Of a stretch of DNA of 50,868 bases, positions 42,713-50,719 are shown in pieces (the first letter of the stretch is position 1; each line of letters opens with the position of its first letter). The position numbers were made by a program, and so were the translations under genes. Under the pieces are notes generated by a model. The model did no database searches, was not told where the DNA came from, and saw only the letters and a program-made list of their open reading frames with translations. Where the stretch lies: NCBI GenBank assembly GCA_904382605.1, contig CAJFJA010000009.1, positions 1 through 50,868 of the forward strand, read 5' to 3'. This stretch comes from Candidatus Alloclostridium intestinigallinarum (GTDB taxonomy: Bacteria > Bacillota > Clostridia > Christensenellales > UBA3700).

Positions 42713-42741
42713 ATTATAGCAGATTGCGGCGGCGCGGGCAA
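42713..42741 (-). promoter_or_regulatory. Promoter 6 nt upstream of an ATG (leaderless geometry)
   Basis: Leftward TTGCCC (42736-42741), 17 bp, TATAAT (42713-42718) with TG at the extended position, then 6 nt to the ATG. Confidence 0.75.
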
Positions 42742-42778
42742 GTACAGGGAGGCTTTGAGCGCCGCATCGTTTTCCGAT

Positions 42779-42807
42779 TTGACATCTTGCCCGGATATAT
42801 ATATAAT
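42779..42807 (+). promoter_or_regulatory. Consensus promoter for the hydrolase operon
   Basis: TTGACA (42779-42784), 17 bp, TATAAT (42802-42807). A perfect sigma-A promoter. Confidence 0.88.
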
Positions 42808-42822
42808 ATAAGGAGGTCCCCG

Positions 42823-42873
42823 TTGCGTAAGCGTAAAACAACGGCGGGGAATTACCGGACGGGTGAAGTATGA
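42823..42873 (+). CDS. Possible 16-residue upstream ORF coupled to the hydrolase
   Basis: TTG at 42823 with AGGAGGT upstream (42811-42817) encodes MRKRKTTAGNYRTGEV. Its TGA overlaps the hydrolase ATG (ATGA). The hydrolase itself has only a weak ribosome site. A CCCCGTTG/CAACG-GGGG hairpin lies inside. A caution is that the predicted transcript start (about 42814) would cut into the ribosome site. Confidence 0.35.
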   Translation: MRKRKTTAGNYRTGEV

Positions 42874-43925
42874 AAAAGATGAAGGGACTTATGCAGGCGG
42901 CTATCGTAATCGTCTATATCCTGCTGGTGTGGACGATAATCATACCGCTTATCGCAACGTGGATTCTGTACCGCTATCTGTTTGACAAGCGGTGCGACAA
43001 GACGGAAGGCGTGCTCACCGCGGCGGACTATCCCAATCTGGATTGTTCGGCGTTCAGGGTGAAGTCGGGGAAGGAAGAGCTGGCGTGCTTTGAATACCGC
43101 GATAAGGAAAAGTGCACGGGAAGGGCGGTCGTGCTCGTGTCGCACGGCATAGGCTGTTCTCACGGCAACTATCTCAACAGGATAAATTATTTCGCGGAGC
43201 GGGGATACGTAGTGCTGGGCTTCGATATGACCGGTTGCGGCGACAGCACGGGCAGCGGCATAAAGGGACTGCCCCAGGCGCACGTGGACCTTGACAAGGT
43301 TCTTACCTACATAGAAAATTCGCCCGAATACGGCAATCTGCCCCTGCTTGTTTACGGACATTCGTGGAGCGGTTTCGGGGTGGCTTCCGTGCTCAATTAC
43401 GGACATAAGCCCGTGGCGGTGGTATCCGCAAGCGGCTTTAACAGGGAGCGCAGCATTATCCGCTTCCAGGCGGTGAGAATGGCGGGCAGGCTCGGAGTGC
43501 TCACGATGCCGTGGTTTGCGGTTATAGAAAGGTTTATCTACGGAAAACGTGCGGCGTACACCGCCGTTTCGGGCATAAACGCGTACGGCGGTCCCGTACT
43601 GCTCGCGCACAGCAAGGACGACCCCACCGTTCCGTACGACTGCTCCGTCATAGCCGCGGAGGGCATTACGAACAGGAAGGTGCAAAAGCTCGTCTACGAA
43701 GACAGGGGGCATACGCTTTCCCGTTCCGTGGAGGCGGAAAACACCATAAAAGCGGACGTCGCGGGCAAGCCGCGCCGCAAGATACGCAAGGGGGAGAGTT
43801 ACTTCAAATACGAAGTGGACGTGCACTACCACTATTCGGCGCGCGAGGCGGTGTTCGACACGGACGTCACGTTTATGGACAAGGTGGAAAATTTTTACGA
43901 TAGCGCGCTTAAAGGTGAACTATGA
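42870..43925 (+). CDS. Membrane-anchored alpha/beta hydrolase
   Basis: 351 residues. One or two N-terminal transmembrane helices (about 8-37) are followed by a serine hydrolase domain. The oxyanion region is LVSHGIGCSHGNY, the nucleophile Ser165 is in YGHSWSGFG, the acid is probably in HSKDDPTVPYD near 247, and the His is in EDRGHTLS. Substrate unknown; lipases, esterases and peptidases share this pattern. The next gene overlaps by 4 nt. Confidence 0.85.
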   Translation: MKKMKGLMQAAIVIVYILLVWTIIIPLIATWILYRYLFDKRCDKTEGVLTAADYPNLDCSAFRVKSGKEELACFEYRDKEKCTGRAVVLVSHGIGCSHGNYLNRINYFAERGYVVLGFDMTGCGDSTGSGIKGLPQAHVDLDKVLTYIENSPEYGNLPLLVYGHSWSGFGVASVLNYGHKPVAVVSASGFNRERSIIRFQAVRMAGRLGVLTMPWFAVIERFIYGKRAAYTAVSGINAYGGPVLLAHSKDDPTVPYDCSVIAAEGITNRKVQKLVYEDRGHTLSRSVEAENTIKADVAGKPRRKIRKGESYFKYEVDVHYHYSAREAVFDTDVTFMDKVENFYDSALKGEL

Positions 43926-44503
43926 ATGCGGATACTGCTGTTCTGATTAAACTTACCGACGGATTTTCGCCGGAAGTGCCGCTTGCGCGCAACGACGATT
44001 TATTGCGCGAAGTGTGCGCGAAGGCGGACGGGGAGGACAAAGCCGCGCTTGCGGAGTATGCGGAGAATATCCGCGCGAGAAAGGAGCAGGGCGCAATCAA
44101 GCGCGCGCAGCTCAAAGAGGGCGTCGCCACGGACGAAGAGCTTGCCCCTTATCTGGACGATCCCGATCCGCGCGCGCCCAAGGAAGTGCTCCGGTTCGTC
44201 ATATCCCTGCCGCTGGGCGCAATCCTGCTTGCGGCGGGTCTGTGCTGTATGTACGCGGTGGATCCGGCGTATCTGGAGGCACATTCCGCGCTTTTGTACT
44301 TCGGTATAGCGGCGGTTGTGTTCGGCGCGCTCGCGCTGCTCACCGCGCTTTTCGCATTCATTTCGTACTGCAAGATACGCGAATACAACAAAAAACTGCC
44401 CGAGAAAAACCGCGAAAAACGCGCGGAAGCTATAGCCGACCTGGACGGACAGGTGGCGTACGAGATAATGCTCGCCGACCTGCTGCTCAAAACGATAGGA
44501 TGA
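43922..44503 (+). CDS. Two-helix membrane protein, function unknown
   Basis: 193 residues: a charged cytoplasmic region (1-90), two transmembrane helices (about 96-117 and 128-153) and a charged tail. No family recognised. It is translationally coupled on both sides by ATGA overlaps, to the hydrolase upstream and the radical SAM gene downstream. Confidence 0.75.
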   Translation: MNADTAVLIKLTDGFSPEVPLARNDDLLREVCAKADGEDKAALAEYAENIRARKEQGAIKRAQLKEGVATDEELAPYLDDPDPRAPKEVLRFVISLPLGAILLAAGLCCMYAVDPAYLEAHSALLYFGIAAVVFGALALLTALFAFISYCKIREYNKKLPEKNREKRAEAIADLDGQVAYEIMLADLLLKTIG

Positions 44504-45396
44504 ACGGCTGTTCCCTCTGTCCGCGCGCCTGCGGCGCCGACCGCCTGCATTCCGCGGGAGTGTGCGGCGTGCCGTGGAAAATAAAAATAGGCAGGGCGTG
44601 CAGACATATCTGGGAAGAACCGCCCGTAAGCGGAACGCGCGGCAGCGGCACGATATTTTTCGCGGGCTGTCCGCTCAAATGCGCATACTGCCAGAACTAC
44701 GCGCTCTCGCGCGGAGAGGGCAGGGAAATAAGCGTAAGACAGCTGGCGGATATATTCAGACTGCTGGAAGATAGCGGCGCGCACAACATAAATCTCGTCA
44801 CCGCCGCGCACTATGCGTACGCGGTGCTCCAAGCGGCGGAAATCTATCGCCCTTCCGTTCCCGTAGTGTTCAACTGCGGCGGCTATGAAAGCGTGGAAAC
44901 GCTTGAACTTTTGAAAGACCTTGTAGATATATGGCTGCCCGATTACAAATACGCCCTGCGTTCCCCCGCCGAAAAATACAGCCGCGCGCCCGGTTATCCC
45001 GAAACCGCGCTTAAAGCCCTGCAATATATGCGCTTAATTGCGCCCGAGGATATATTCGATAAGGACGGCGTCATGCAAAAGGGCATGATAGTAAGGCATC
45101 TGGTACTCCCGGGAAATCTTCAGAATACCTTTGCCGTGCTGGAAAACACGGCGAAGTATCTGGGTAAAGATACGTATTTTTCCCTTATGGGACAGTATTA
45201 TCCCGCCGGCAGGGCGAAGGATTTTCCCGAACTTTCCCGTCCGCTTAAACCGCTGGAATACAAACTCGCCGTGGCGCGCGCGGAAAAGCTGGGTATGGAA
45301 AACACCTTTATACAATATTCCGGAAAAGACGAAAAAAGCTATACTCCCGTATTCGACGGCACGGTCACGGGCGGGATATACGGCGCAAAGTGTTAA
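44500..45396 (+). CDS. Radical SAM protein, PflA-like activating enzyme family (PflX type)
   Basis: 298 residues. The radical SAM cluster motif is CPLKCAYC (Cys57, Cys61, Cys64). A Cys-rich N-terminus (C4, C7, C11, C22) could hold another cluster. It matches the putative pyruvate-formate-lyase-activating family rather than true PflA, and no glycyl-radical enzyme is nearby. The ATG overlaps the previous stop. The stop codon lies within the Rex-like palindrome of the next operon. Confidence 0.82.
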   Translation: MNGCSLCPRACGADRLHSAGVCGVPWKIKIGRACRHIWEEPPVSGTRGSGTIFFAGCPLKCAYCQNYALSRGEGREISVRQLADIFRLLEDSGAHNINLVTAAHYAYAVLQAAEIYRPSVPVVFNCGGYESVETLELLKDLVDIWLPDYKYALRSPAEKYSRAPGYPETALKALQYMRLIAPEDIFDKDGVMQKGMIVRHLVLPGNLQNTFAVLENTAKYLGKDTYFSLMGQYYPAGRAKDFPELSRPLKPLEYKLAVARAEKLGMENTFIQYSGKDEKSYTPVFDGTVTGGIYGAKC

Positions 45397-45406
45397 AATT
45401 TTAACA
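45391..45406. promoter_or_regulatory. Rex-like operator upstream of the hydrogenase operon
   Basis: TGTTAAAATTTTAACA is a perfect 16 bp palindrome ending 17 bp before the -35. It fits the core of the Rex consensus TTGTTAANNNNTTAACAA (one outer base differs). Rex senses NADH/NAD+ and represses fermentative and hydrogenase genes in Clostridia. It overlaps the stop codon of the upstream gene. Confidence 0.65.
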
Positions 45407-45423
45407 AAACGGCAAATTCACCG

Positions 45424-45452
45424 TTGACATTCCCGCGCGCATTTTATATAAT
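45424..45452 (+). promoter_or_regulatory. Consensus promoter of the hydrogenase/signalling operon
   Basis: TTGACA (45424-45429), 17 bp, TATAAT (45447-45452): a perfect match to sigma-A. Confidence 0.92.
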
Positions 45453-45488
45453 TTAATCAGTAAAATAATTTCACTGAGGGGTGGATAT

Positions 45489-45737
45489 ATGAGAATAAGC
45501 GTATGCGTAGGCAGTTCCTGCCATCTTAAAGGGTCTTACGACGTGATATTGGGTTTCCAAAAGCTGATATCGGAGTACGACGTAGGCGATAAGGTCGATC
45601 TCGAGGCGTCTTTCTGCCTGGGTCATTGCGCCGAGGGTGTGACGATCAAAATCGACGACGAGATAATTACGGGACTTACCGGGCAAAACGTAAGAAAGGT
45701 ATTTGAGGAAAAGGTGCTTCCCGGGGTAGGAAAATGA
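45489..45737 (+). CDS. [2Fe-2S] thioredoxin-like ferredoxin (NuoE/HydC-like)
   Basis: 82 residues. Four cysteines in the thioredoxin-like ferredoxin pattern: Cys6 and Cys11 (CVGSSC), Cys43 and Cys47 (CLGHC). It would carry one electron at a time to or from the hydrogenase-like protein encoded next, whose start overlaps its stop. AGGGG precedes the ATG. Confidence 0.9.
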   Translation: MRISVCVGSSCHLKGSYDVILGFQKLISEYDVGDKVDLEASFCLGHCAEGVTIKIDDEIITGLTGQNVRKVFEEKVLPGVGK

Positions 45738-47437
45738 GCGGCGGGCTGTACCTGGAATTCAAGCCCGCAAACTGCAAAGACTGTTACAGGTGCCTGCGTT
45801 CCTGCCCGGTGAAGGCGATAGAAGTAGCCACGCACCAGGCAACCATAATAGAAGACAGATGCATTCTCTGCGGCAAGTGCACGCTAGTGTGCCACCAGAA
45901 CGCCAAGGTGGTGCACAGCGGCAGGGCGGAGGTGGAAAAACTGCTGGAAGGCGGAAACGTGATAGCTTCCGTCGCGCCCTCTTTCGTGTCCAGTCTGGGC
46001 ATAAACAACTTTGAAGTGCTCAGGAACGGACTTATGCAGATGGGCTTTGCGGACGCGGAGGAAACCGCGCGCGGCGCTGCGGCGGTCGTGGAGTGCTTCA
46101 AGCAGGATCTGGAAGGCGGGAAATACCGCAATTACATCACTTCCTGCTGTCCCGCGGTGAACAGGCTGATACAGCTTTACTATCCGGACGCGCTCAAATA
46201 TCTATCGCCCGTGGTGTCGCCCATGGTGGCGCACGGGACCATGCTCAAACGCGAGCACCCGGACGCCAGGGTGGTGTTTATCGGACCGTGCATAGCCAAA
46301 AAGCGCGAGGCGGCGGAAAGCGGCGTGATAGACGGCGTGCTCACCTTTGAAGAAACGCTGGAGATGATGCGCGACAAGTGCGTCACGCTGGGCGCGGAGA
46401 ATATCGAGCAGGGAGAAGACGGACTGCGCGCGAGGTATTTCCCCATTCCGCGCGGCGTGATAAAGTCTTTCGACAAACTGCCCGAAGGGTACGAATATCT
46501 GTCCGTGGACGGCGTGGAGCGCTGCAAAGAGGTGCTGGAAAACATTGAGGATATGGACGGCGTGTTCATAGAGATGAACGCGTGCGAATACGCGTGCATA
46601 AACGGACCCTGCGCCATACGCAACAAGGGCGGCGCAATCAAGGCGAACGAGGCGGTGCGCGGCTATGCCGGCAGCGGCGGCTGCAAGGTGCCTTCCTTCA
46701 ACGGAGAAGAGCTTGAAGGAATGCGCCATATCCACAAGCGTCTGCGCGCCAGCGGCTTTGACGTGAGCGAGGAAAGACTGCTCAAAATAATGGCGAAAAC
46801 GGGCAGGGACAAGCCGGAAAACCAGCTCAACTGCGGCGCGTGCGGCTACGATTCCTGCCGCCAGAAGGCGTGGGCGGTCGCAAACGGCTTTGCGGACATA
46901 TCCATGTGCCTGCCGTATATGAGGCAGAGGGCGGAGTCGCTGTCCTACGAGATAATACAAAACAGCCCCAACGGCATACTCGTGCTCGACGGCGATATGC
47001 GCGTGTTGCAGATGAACAATGCGGCAAAGAAGATGTTCGGCATAACGCAGAGCGACCCCAAGGGTATGCTGCTTGTGGACTTTGCCGACCCCAGCGAATA
47101 CATAGCCGCATACGAGGCAAAGACGGGCTTCAACCGCAAGTGCGAATTCGTCAAAAAGACGGGCAGGTATGTGGAAGTGAACGCCGTGGTGCTCAAGGAA
47201 CACAACGTGCTGTTTGCGCTTTATAAGGACATAACGGACGAAAAGCAGTACGAAGGCAAGCTGCACCAGCTCACTTCGGAAACGCTCGCCACTACCGACG
47301 AAGTGATAATGAAGCAGATGCGCGTGGCGCAGGAGATAGCTTCCCTGCTGGGCGAAACCACGGCGGAAACCAAGGTGGCTTTGCTCAAATTGAAGAGTAT
47401 GCTCAAACGCGAGGAGGACGGCGGGGATGTCACTTGA
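45734..47437 (+). CDS. Sensory-type [FeFe]-hydrogenase with FeS and PAS domains
   Basis: 567 residues. Two [4Fe-4S] ferredoxin motifs (Cys14/17/20/24 and Cys43/46/49/53) precede the H-cluster domain. All ligand motifs are kept: TSCCP (Cys138, Cys139), FIGPCIAKKRE (Cys186), and a variant third motif MNACEYACINGPC (Cys284, Cys288) in place of MACxGGC. Next come an Fe-S domain (NCGACGYDSC, Cys367/370/375 and Cys392) and a PAS domain (about 400-500). A coiled C-terminus ends it. This layout matches sensory group C hydrogenases rather than catalytic ones. It could detect H2 or redox state and signal through the overlapping phosphatase gene. Confidence 0.88.
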   Translation: MSGGLYLEFKPANCKDCYRCLRSCPVKAIEVATHQATIIEDRCILCGKCTLVCHQNAKVVHSGRAEVEKLLEGGNVIASVAPSFVSSLGINNFEVLRNGLMQMGFADAEETARGAAAVVECFKQDLEGGKYRNYITSCCPAVNRLIQLYYPDALKYLSPVVSPMVAHGTMLKREHPDARVVFIGPCIAKKREAAESGVIDGVLTFEETLEMMRDKCVTLGAENIEQGEDGLRARYFPIPRGVIKSFDKLPEGYEYLSVDGVERCKEVLENIEDMDGVFIEMNACEYACINGPCAIRNKGGAIKANEAVRGYAGSGGCKVPSFNGEELEGMRHIHKRLRASGFDVSEERLLKIMAKTGRDKPENQLNCGACGYDSCRQKAWAVANGFADISMCLPYMRQRAESLSYEIIQNSPNGILVLDGDMRVLQMNNAAKKMFGITQSDPKGMLLVDFADPSEYIAAYEAKTGFNRKCEFVKKTGRYVEVNAVVLKEHNVLFALYKDITDEKQYEGKLHQLTSETLATTDEVIMKQMRVAQEIASLLGETTAETKVALLKLKSMLKREEDGGDVT

Positions 47438-48587
47438 TATCGAGTACGGCTTTACCTCGCTGAACAAGGCGGGAGAGGAACTGTGCGGCGACAACGTGCA
47501 GATATATTCCGACGGGGAAAACACCACCGTGGTGCTTGCCGACGGAATGGGAAGCGGAGTCAAAGCCAATATCCTGTCCATGCTCACGTCAAAGATACTG
47601 TGCACGATGGTGGCGAATGAAATTTCCATAGAAGACTGCGTGGAAACCATTCTGGAAACGCTGCCCGTGTGCAAGGTGCGCGGAGTGGCGTACGCCACTT
47701 TTACCGTGGTGCATATCGACTCGAACGGCAGGGGCGTAATGTTCGAATTCGACAATCCGCCCGCCATATACTACCACCGCGGCAGGTGCGGCGACTTCGA
47801 GCGGCAGGAGCTTACCGTGCTGGGTAAAAAGGTATACAAAAGCAACCTGAACCTGGAAGAAGGCGACCTTATCGTATTTATGAGCGACGGGGTGATCCAC
47901 GCCGGCATAGGTATGCTGCTCAACTTCGGCTGGCAGCGTCCGGAAGTTATGGACTTTCTGAACAAATCCGTAACCCCGCGCATGACGGCAAAGGCGGTTG
48001 CGTGTCTGCTTGCGGGCGCGTGCAACGACCTTTATATGGATAAACCGGGCGACGATACGACAGTTGCCGCCGTAAAGTTGCGAAAAAGTCTGAATGTTGC
48101 TATAATGGTCGGTGCCCCGGTGAATAAGGACATGGACGACTACTGCGTGGAAAAGCTGATGAGCTACGAAGGCAAAAAAGCCGTGTGCGGCGGCACCACC
48201 TCGCAGATAGTGGCGCGGCATCTGGGCACCAAGGTGGATACGGTGCTCGATTTCGTGGACAAGGACATTCCGCCGATAGGGCATATAGACGGTATAGACG
48301 TGACCACGGAAGGCGTGATAACGCTCAGGCGGCTGTTGGAGCTGGCGGAAAAGTACAATTCCACCTCCGACTTATCGCCCAAGTACTACGATAAAAAGGA
48401 CGGGGCTTCGCTGTTGGCGAATCTGCTGTTCGAACAGGCCACGAGCGTACACTTTCTCGTGGGGCAGAGCGCGAATATCGCGCACAAGGGTCTGCCGATA
48501 GACATAACCATGAAATTAAAGCTCGTTGAACGGCTTGCGGACAATCTGCGCAGGATGGGCAAGCGGGTGGAGATAGAATATAACTGA
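47427..48587 (+). CDS. SpoIIE-type PP2C phosphatase with an unrecognised C-terminal domain
   Basis: 386 residues. The PP2C/SpoIIE core (1-220) has its metal-binding acids in VLADGMGSG (Asp39), MSDGV (Asp154) and GDDTTV (Asp209-210). Residues ~221-386 form a further domain with MVGAPVN, KAVCGGTTSQIVARHLG and HFLVGQSANIAHKG. I cannot name it, but it looks ligand-binding. There is no transmembrane segment, unlike SpoIIE itself. It overlaps the PAS hydrogenase gene by 11 nt, so it is its likely output partner. Confidence 0.88.
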   Translation: MSLDIEYGFTSLNKAGEELCGDNVQIYSDGENTTVVLADGMGSGVKANILSMLTSKILCTMVANEISIEDCVETILETLPVCKVRGVAYATFTVVHIDSNGRGVMFEFDNPPAIYYHRGRCGDFERQELTVLGKKVYKSNLNLEEGDLIVFMSDGVIHAGIGMLLNFGWQRPEVMDFLNKSVTPRMTAKAVACLLAGACNDLYMDKPGDDTTVAAVKLRKSLNVAIMVGAPVNKDMDDYCVEKLMSYEGKKAVCGGTTSQIVARHLGTKVDTVLDFVDKDIPPIGHIDGIDVTTEGVITLRRLLELAEKYNSTSDLSPKYYDKKDGASLLANLLFEQATSVHFLVGQSANIAHKGLPIDITMKLKLVERLADNLRRMGKRVEIEYN

Positions 48588-48594
48588 GGCGGCT

Positions 48595-49140
48595 ATGAAG
48601 ATAATGATAGCTTCGGACGTGCACGGCTCGTCCTACTATGCGGAAAAGATAAAAAGCACCTTTGAAAAAGAAGGGGCGGAACTTTTGGTGCTTCTGGGCG
48701 ATATATACAACCCCGGTCCGCGCAATCCCATAGAAAAAGTGAGGGAATACGCCCCGTTGAAAGTGGCGGAAACGTTCAACTCCGTGAAAGACAGACTTAT
48801 GGTCATCAAGGGCAACTGCGACAGCCAGGTGGATACGCTCATATCCGAGTTTTACTTTGCGGAAGAGGGCGTTATTCTGGAAGGCGGCAAGCGGATCACC
48901 CTCACGCACGGGCATATATTCAATAAGGATAATATGCCGCCCGCGTGCGGCGACGCGCTCATTTACGGGCACGTACACACGGGATTCATAATAAAGGAAA
49001 ACGGCGTCACAATCGCCAACCCCGGCTCGGTGACGCTGCCCAAGGAGGGCACCGCGCACAGCTATCTTATTCTGGACGGCGGCGTGCTCACGCTTAAAGA
49101 CATAGACGGCGGCAAAGTGGTACAGGAAGAAAAAATCTGA
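48595..49140 (+). CDS. YfcE/MJ0936-type metallophosphodiesterase
   Basis: 181 residues. The calcineurin-like metal site is complete: ASDVHG, LLGDIYN, KGNCDSQ, THGH and GHVH. Relatives cleave phosphodiesters with unclear physiological substrates. It starts 7 nt after the phosphatase stop with a weak GAGGCGG ribosome site. Its place between a phosphatase and a hydrogenase suggests a signalling role, possibly turning over a nucleotide messenger. That is inference. Confidence 0.88.
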   Translation: MKIMIASDVHGSSYYAEKIKSTFEKEGAELLVLLGDIYNPGPRNPIEKVREYAPLKVAETFNSVKDRLMVIKGNCDSQVDTLISEFYFAEEGVILEGGKRITLTHGHIFNKDNMPPACGDALIYGHVHTGFIIKENGVTIANPGSVTLPKEGTAHSYLILDGGVLTLKDIDGGKVVQEEKI

Positions 49141-49187
49141 CAATATCCCGGGAAAATTATGGAGTAATAAGAGGCAGGAGAAGAGTT

Positions 49188-50645
49188 ATGTTCAACAAGT
49201 TCGACACAAAAATCCAGGAACTGAAATACCAGGTTCTCAAAGAGCTTATCCGCAGGCGTTACGAAGGGGATATGTCCGATATATACACGGAAATTCCCAA
49301 GAAGATAGTGCCCGGTCCCAAGGCGACCATGCGTTGCTGTATTTACAAGGAACGCGCCATACTGCAGGAGCGCATCAAGCTCGGTCTGGGCGGCGACAAG
49401 AGCAACCCCAACGTAATCGAGGTTATAGACGAGGCGTGCGACGAATGTCCCGTAGGCGGCATTTACGTCACCCCCGCGTGCCGCGGCTGTCTTAACCATA
49501 TGTGTATGCAGAGCTGTCCCAAGGGCGCGATAACCATAGTAAACAACAGACCCGTAATCGACAAGGAAAAGTGTATCGAGTGCGGAAAGTGCGTGCAAAG
49601 CTGCCCTTATAACGCCATAATCCACCAGCAAAGACCCTGCGTGCAGAGCTGCAAGGTAAAGGCGATCACCATGAATGAGGAAAAGAAGGCGCGCATTGAT
49701 ATGAACAAGTGCATCATGTGCGGCGCGTGCGTATACCAGTGCCCGTTCGGCGCGATACAGGACAAGTCCTTTATCATGGACTGCATAGACATACTGCAAG
49801 GCTCGGAAAACAATACCAAGTACAAGGTGCACGCGGTGATAGCTCCCGCGATTGTCAGCCAGTTCAAGTACGCGGCGATAGAACAGGTCATTACCGGTAT
49901 CAAAAAGCTGGGCTTCCACCAGGTTACGGAAGCGGCGCTCGGCGCGGACGTGGTGCTTTACCACGAGGCGCAGGAGTTCAAGGAAAAACGCCTTATGACG
50001 ACTTCCTGCTGTCCTTCCTTCGTCATGTTCGTGGAAAAGAACTTCCCCGAACTCAAACAGTACATCTCTTCGTCCAACTCCCCCATGATAGAGGCGGCGA
50101 ACATGATAAAGCGCACCGATCCCACCGCGAAAGTGGTGTTCATCGGACCCTGCACTTCCAAGAAGATGGAATTCAGAATGCCCAAGACGAAGGGCGCGAT
50201 AGACTGCGTCATCTCGTTCGAGGAGTTGCAGGCGTTCCTCGACGCCCGCGACATAGACGTGGCTTCGCTTGAAAACACGCCTTTGGACAACGCTTCCTAC
50301 TACGGCAGAATATTCGCAAAATCGTGCGGCATTGCCCAGGGCATACGCGCCGTAGGCGAGAGTATGGGCGTTGAAGGCATAGTCCCCATCGCCATGAGCG
50401 GCATAGACCAGTGCCGTATGAATCTGCTCAAACTCAAAATGGGCAGGGCGGCGGAAAACTTCTTCGAGGGCATGGCTTGCGACGGCGGCTGCATAAACGG
50501 CGCGCTCTGCCTGCACCACGGAATGCGAAACATGGTCGACGTGGACAATTACGGCAAGTCCGCCAAGGAAAAGACCATCGACGGGTCGGTGAAGCTGTAT
50601 AAGATGAGCCTCGAAGCCGAGGAAAAGAGAAATAAAAAAGAGTAA
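49188..50645 (+). CDS. [FeFe]-hydrogenase, group B type
   Basis: 485 residues, soluble. A Cys-rich N-terminus (CDECP, CRGCLNHMCMQSCP) is followed by ferredoxin motifs CIECGKCVQSCP (129-140), CVQSC and CIMCGACVYQCP (175-186). H-cluster motifs are TSCCPSF (272-278), FIGPCTSKKMEF and EGMACDGGC, giving Cys274, Cys275, Cys322, Cys431 and Cys435. The SF after TSCCP and TSKKMEF are group B traits. It would interconvert H+ and H2 with ferredoxin. Maturases HydEFG are not in the window. GGCAGGAGAAGAG precedes the ATG. Confidence 0.93.
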   Translation: MFNKFDTKIQELKYQVLKELIRRRYEGDMSDIYTEIPKKIVPGPKATMRCCIYKERAILQERIKLGLGGDKSNPNVIEVIDEACDECPVGGIYVTPACRGCLNHMCMQSCPKGAITIVNNRPVIDKEKCIECGKCVQSCPYNAIIHQQRPCVQSCKVKAITMNEEKKARIDMNKCIMCGACVYQCPFGAIQDKSFIMDCIDILQGSENNTKYKVHAVIAPAIVSQFKYAAIEQVITGIKKLGFHQVTEAALGADVVLYHEAQEFKEKRLMTTSCCPSFVMFVEKNFPELKQYISSSNSPMIEAANMIKRTDPTAKVVFIGPCTSKKMEFRMPKTKGAIDCVISFEELQAFLDARDIDVASLENTPLDNASYYGRIFAKSCGIAQGIRAVGESMGVEGIVPIAMSGIDQCRMNLLKLKMGRAAENFFEGMACDGGCINGALCLHHGMRNMVDVDNYGKSAKEKTIDGSVKLYKMSLEAEEKRNKKE

Positions 50646-50667
50646 GCAAAAGCAGGCGGTAATAAAG

Positions 50668-50698
50668 GGACGGCGTGTTTTGGCGCCGTTCTTTTTTT
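50668..50698 (+). terminator. Terminator after the group B hydrogenase
   Basis: GGACGGCG (50668-50675) pairs with CGCCGTTC (50684-50691), one G-U pair, followed by seven Ts. Confidence 0.85.
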
Positions 50699-50719
50699 GA
50701 TTACTCTTTTTTCGCGAGG

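Noticed and set aside
42707..42841. N-terminal extension of the rRNA methyltransferase to 42841
   Set aside because: The extension would read through the -10/-35 region and is unlike the family N-terminus, which begins at MNLPEAFKQRM.
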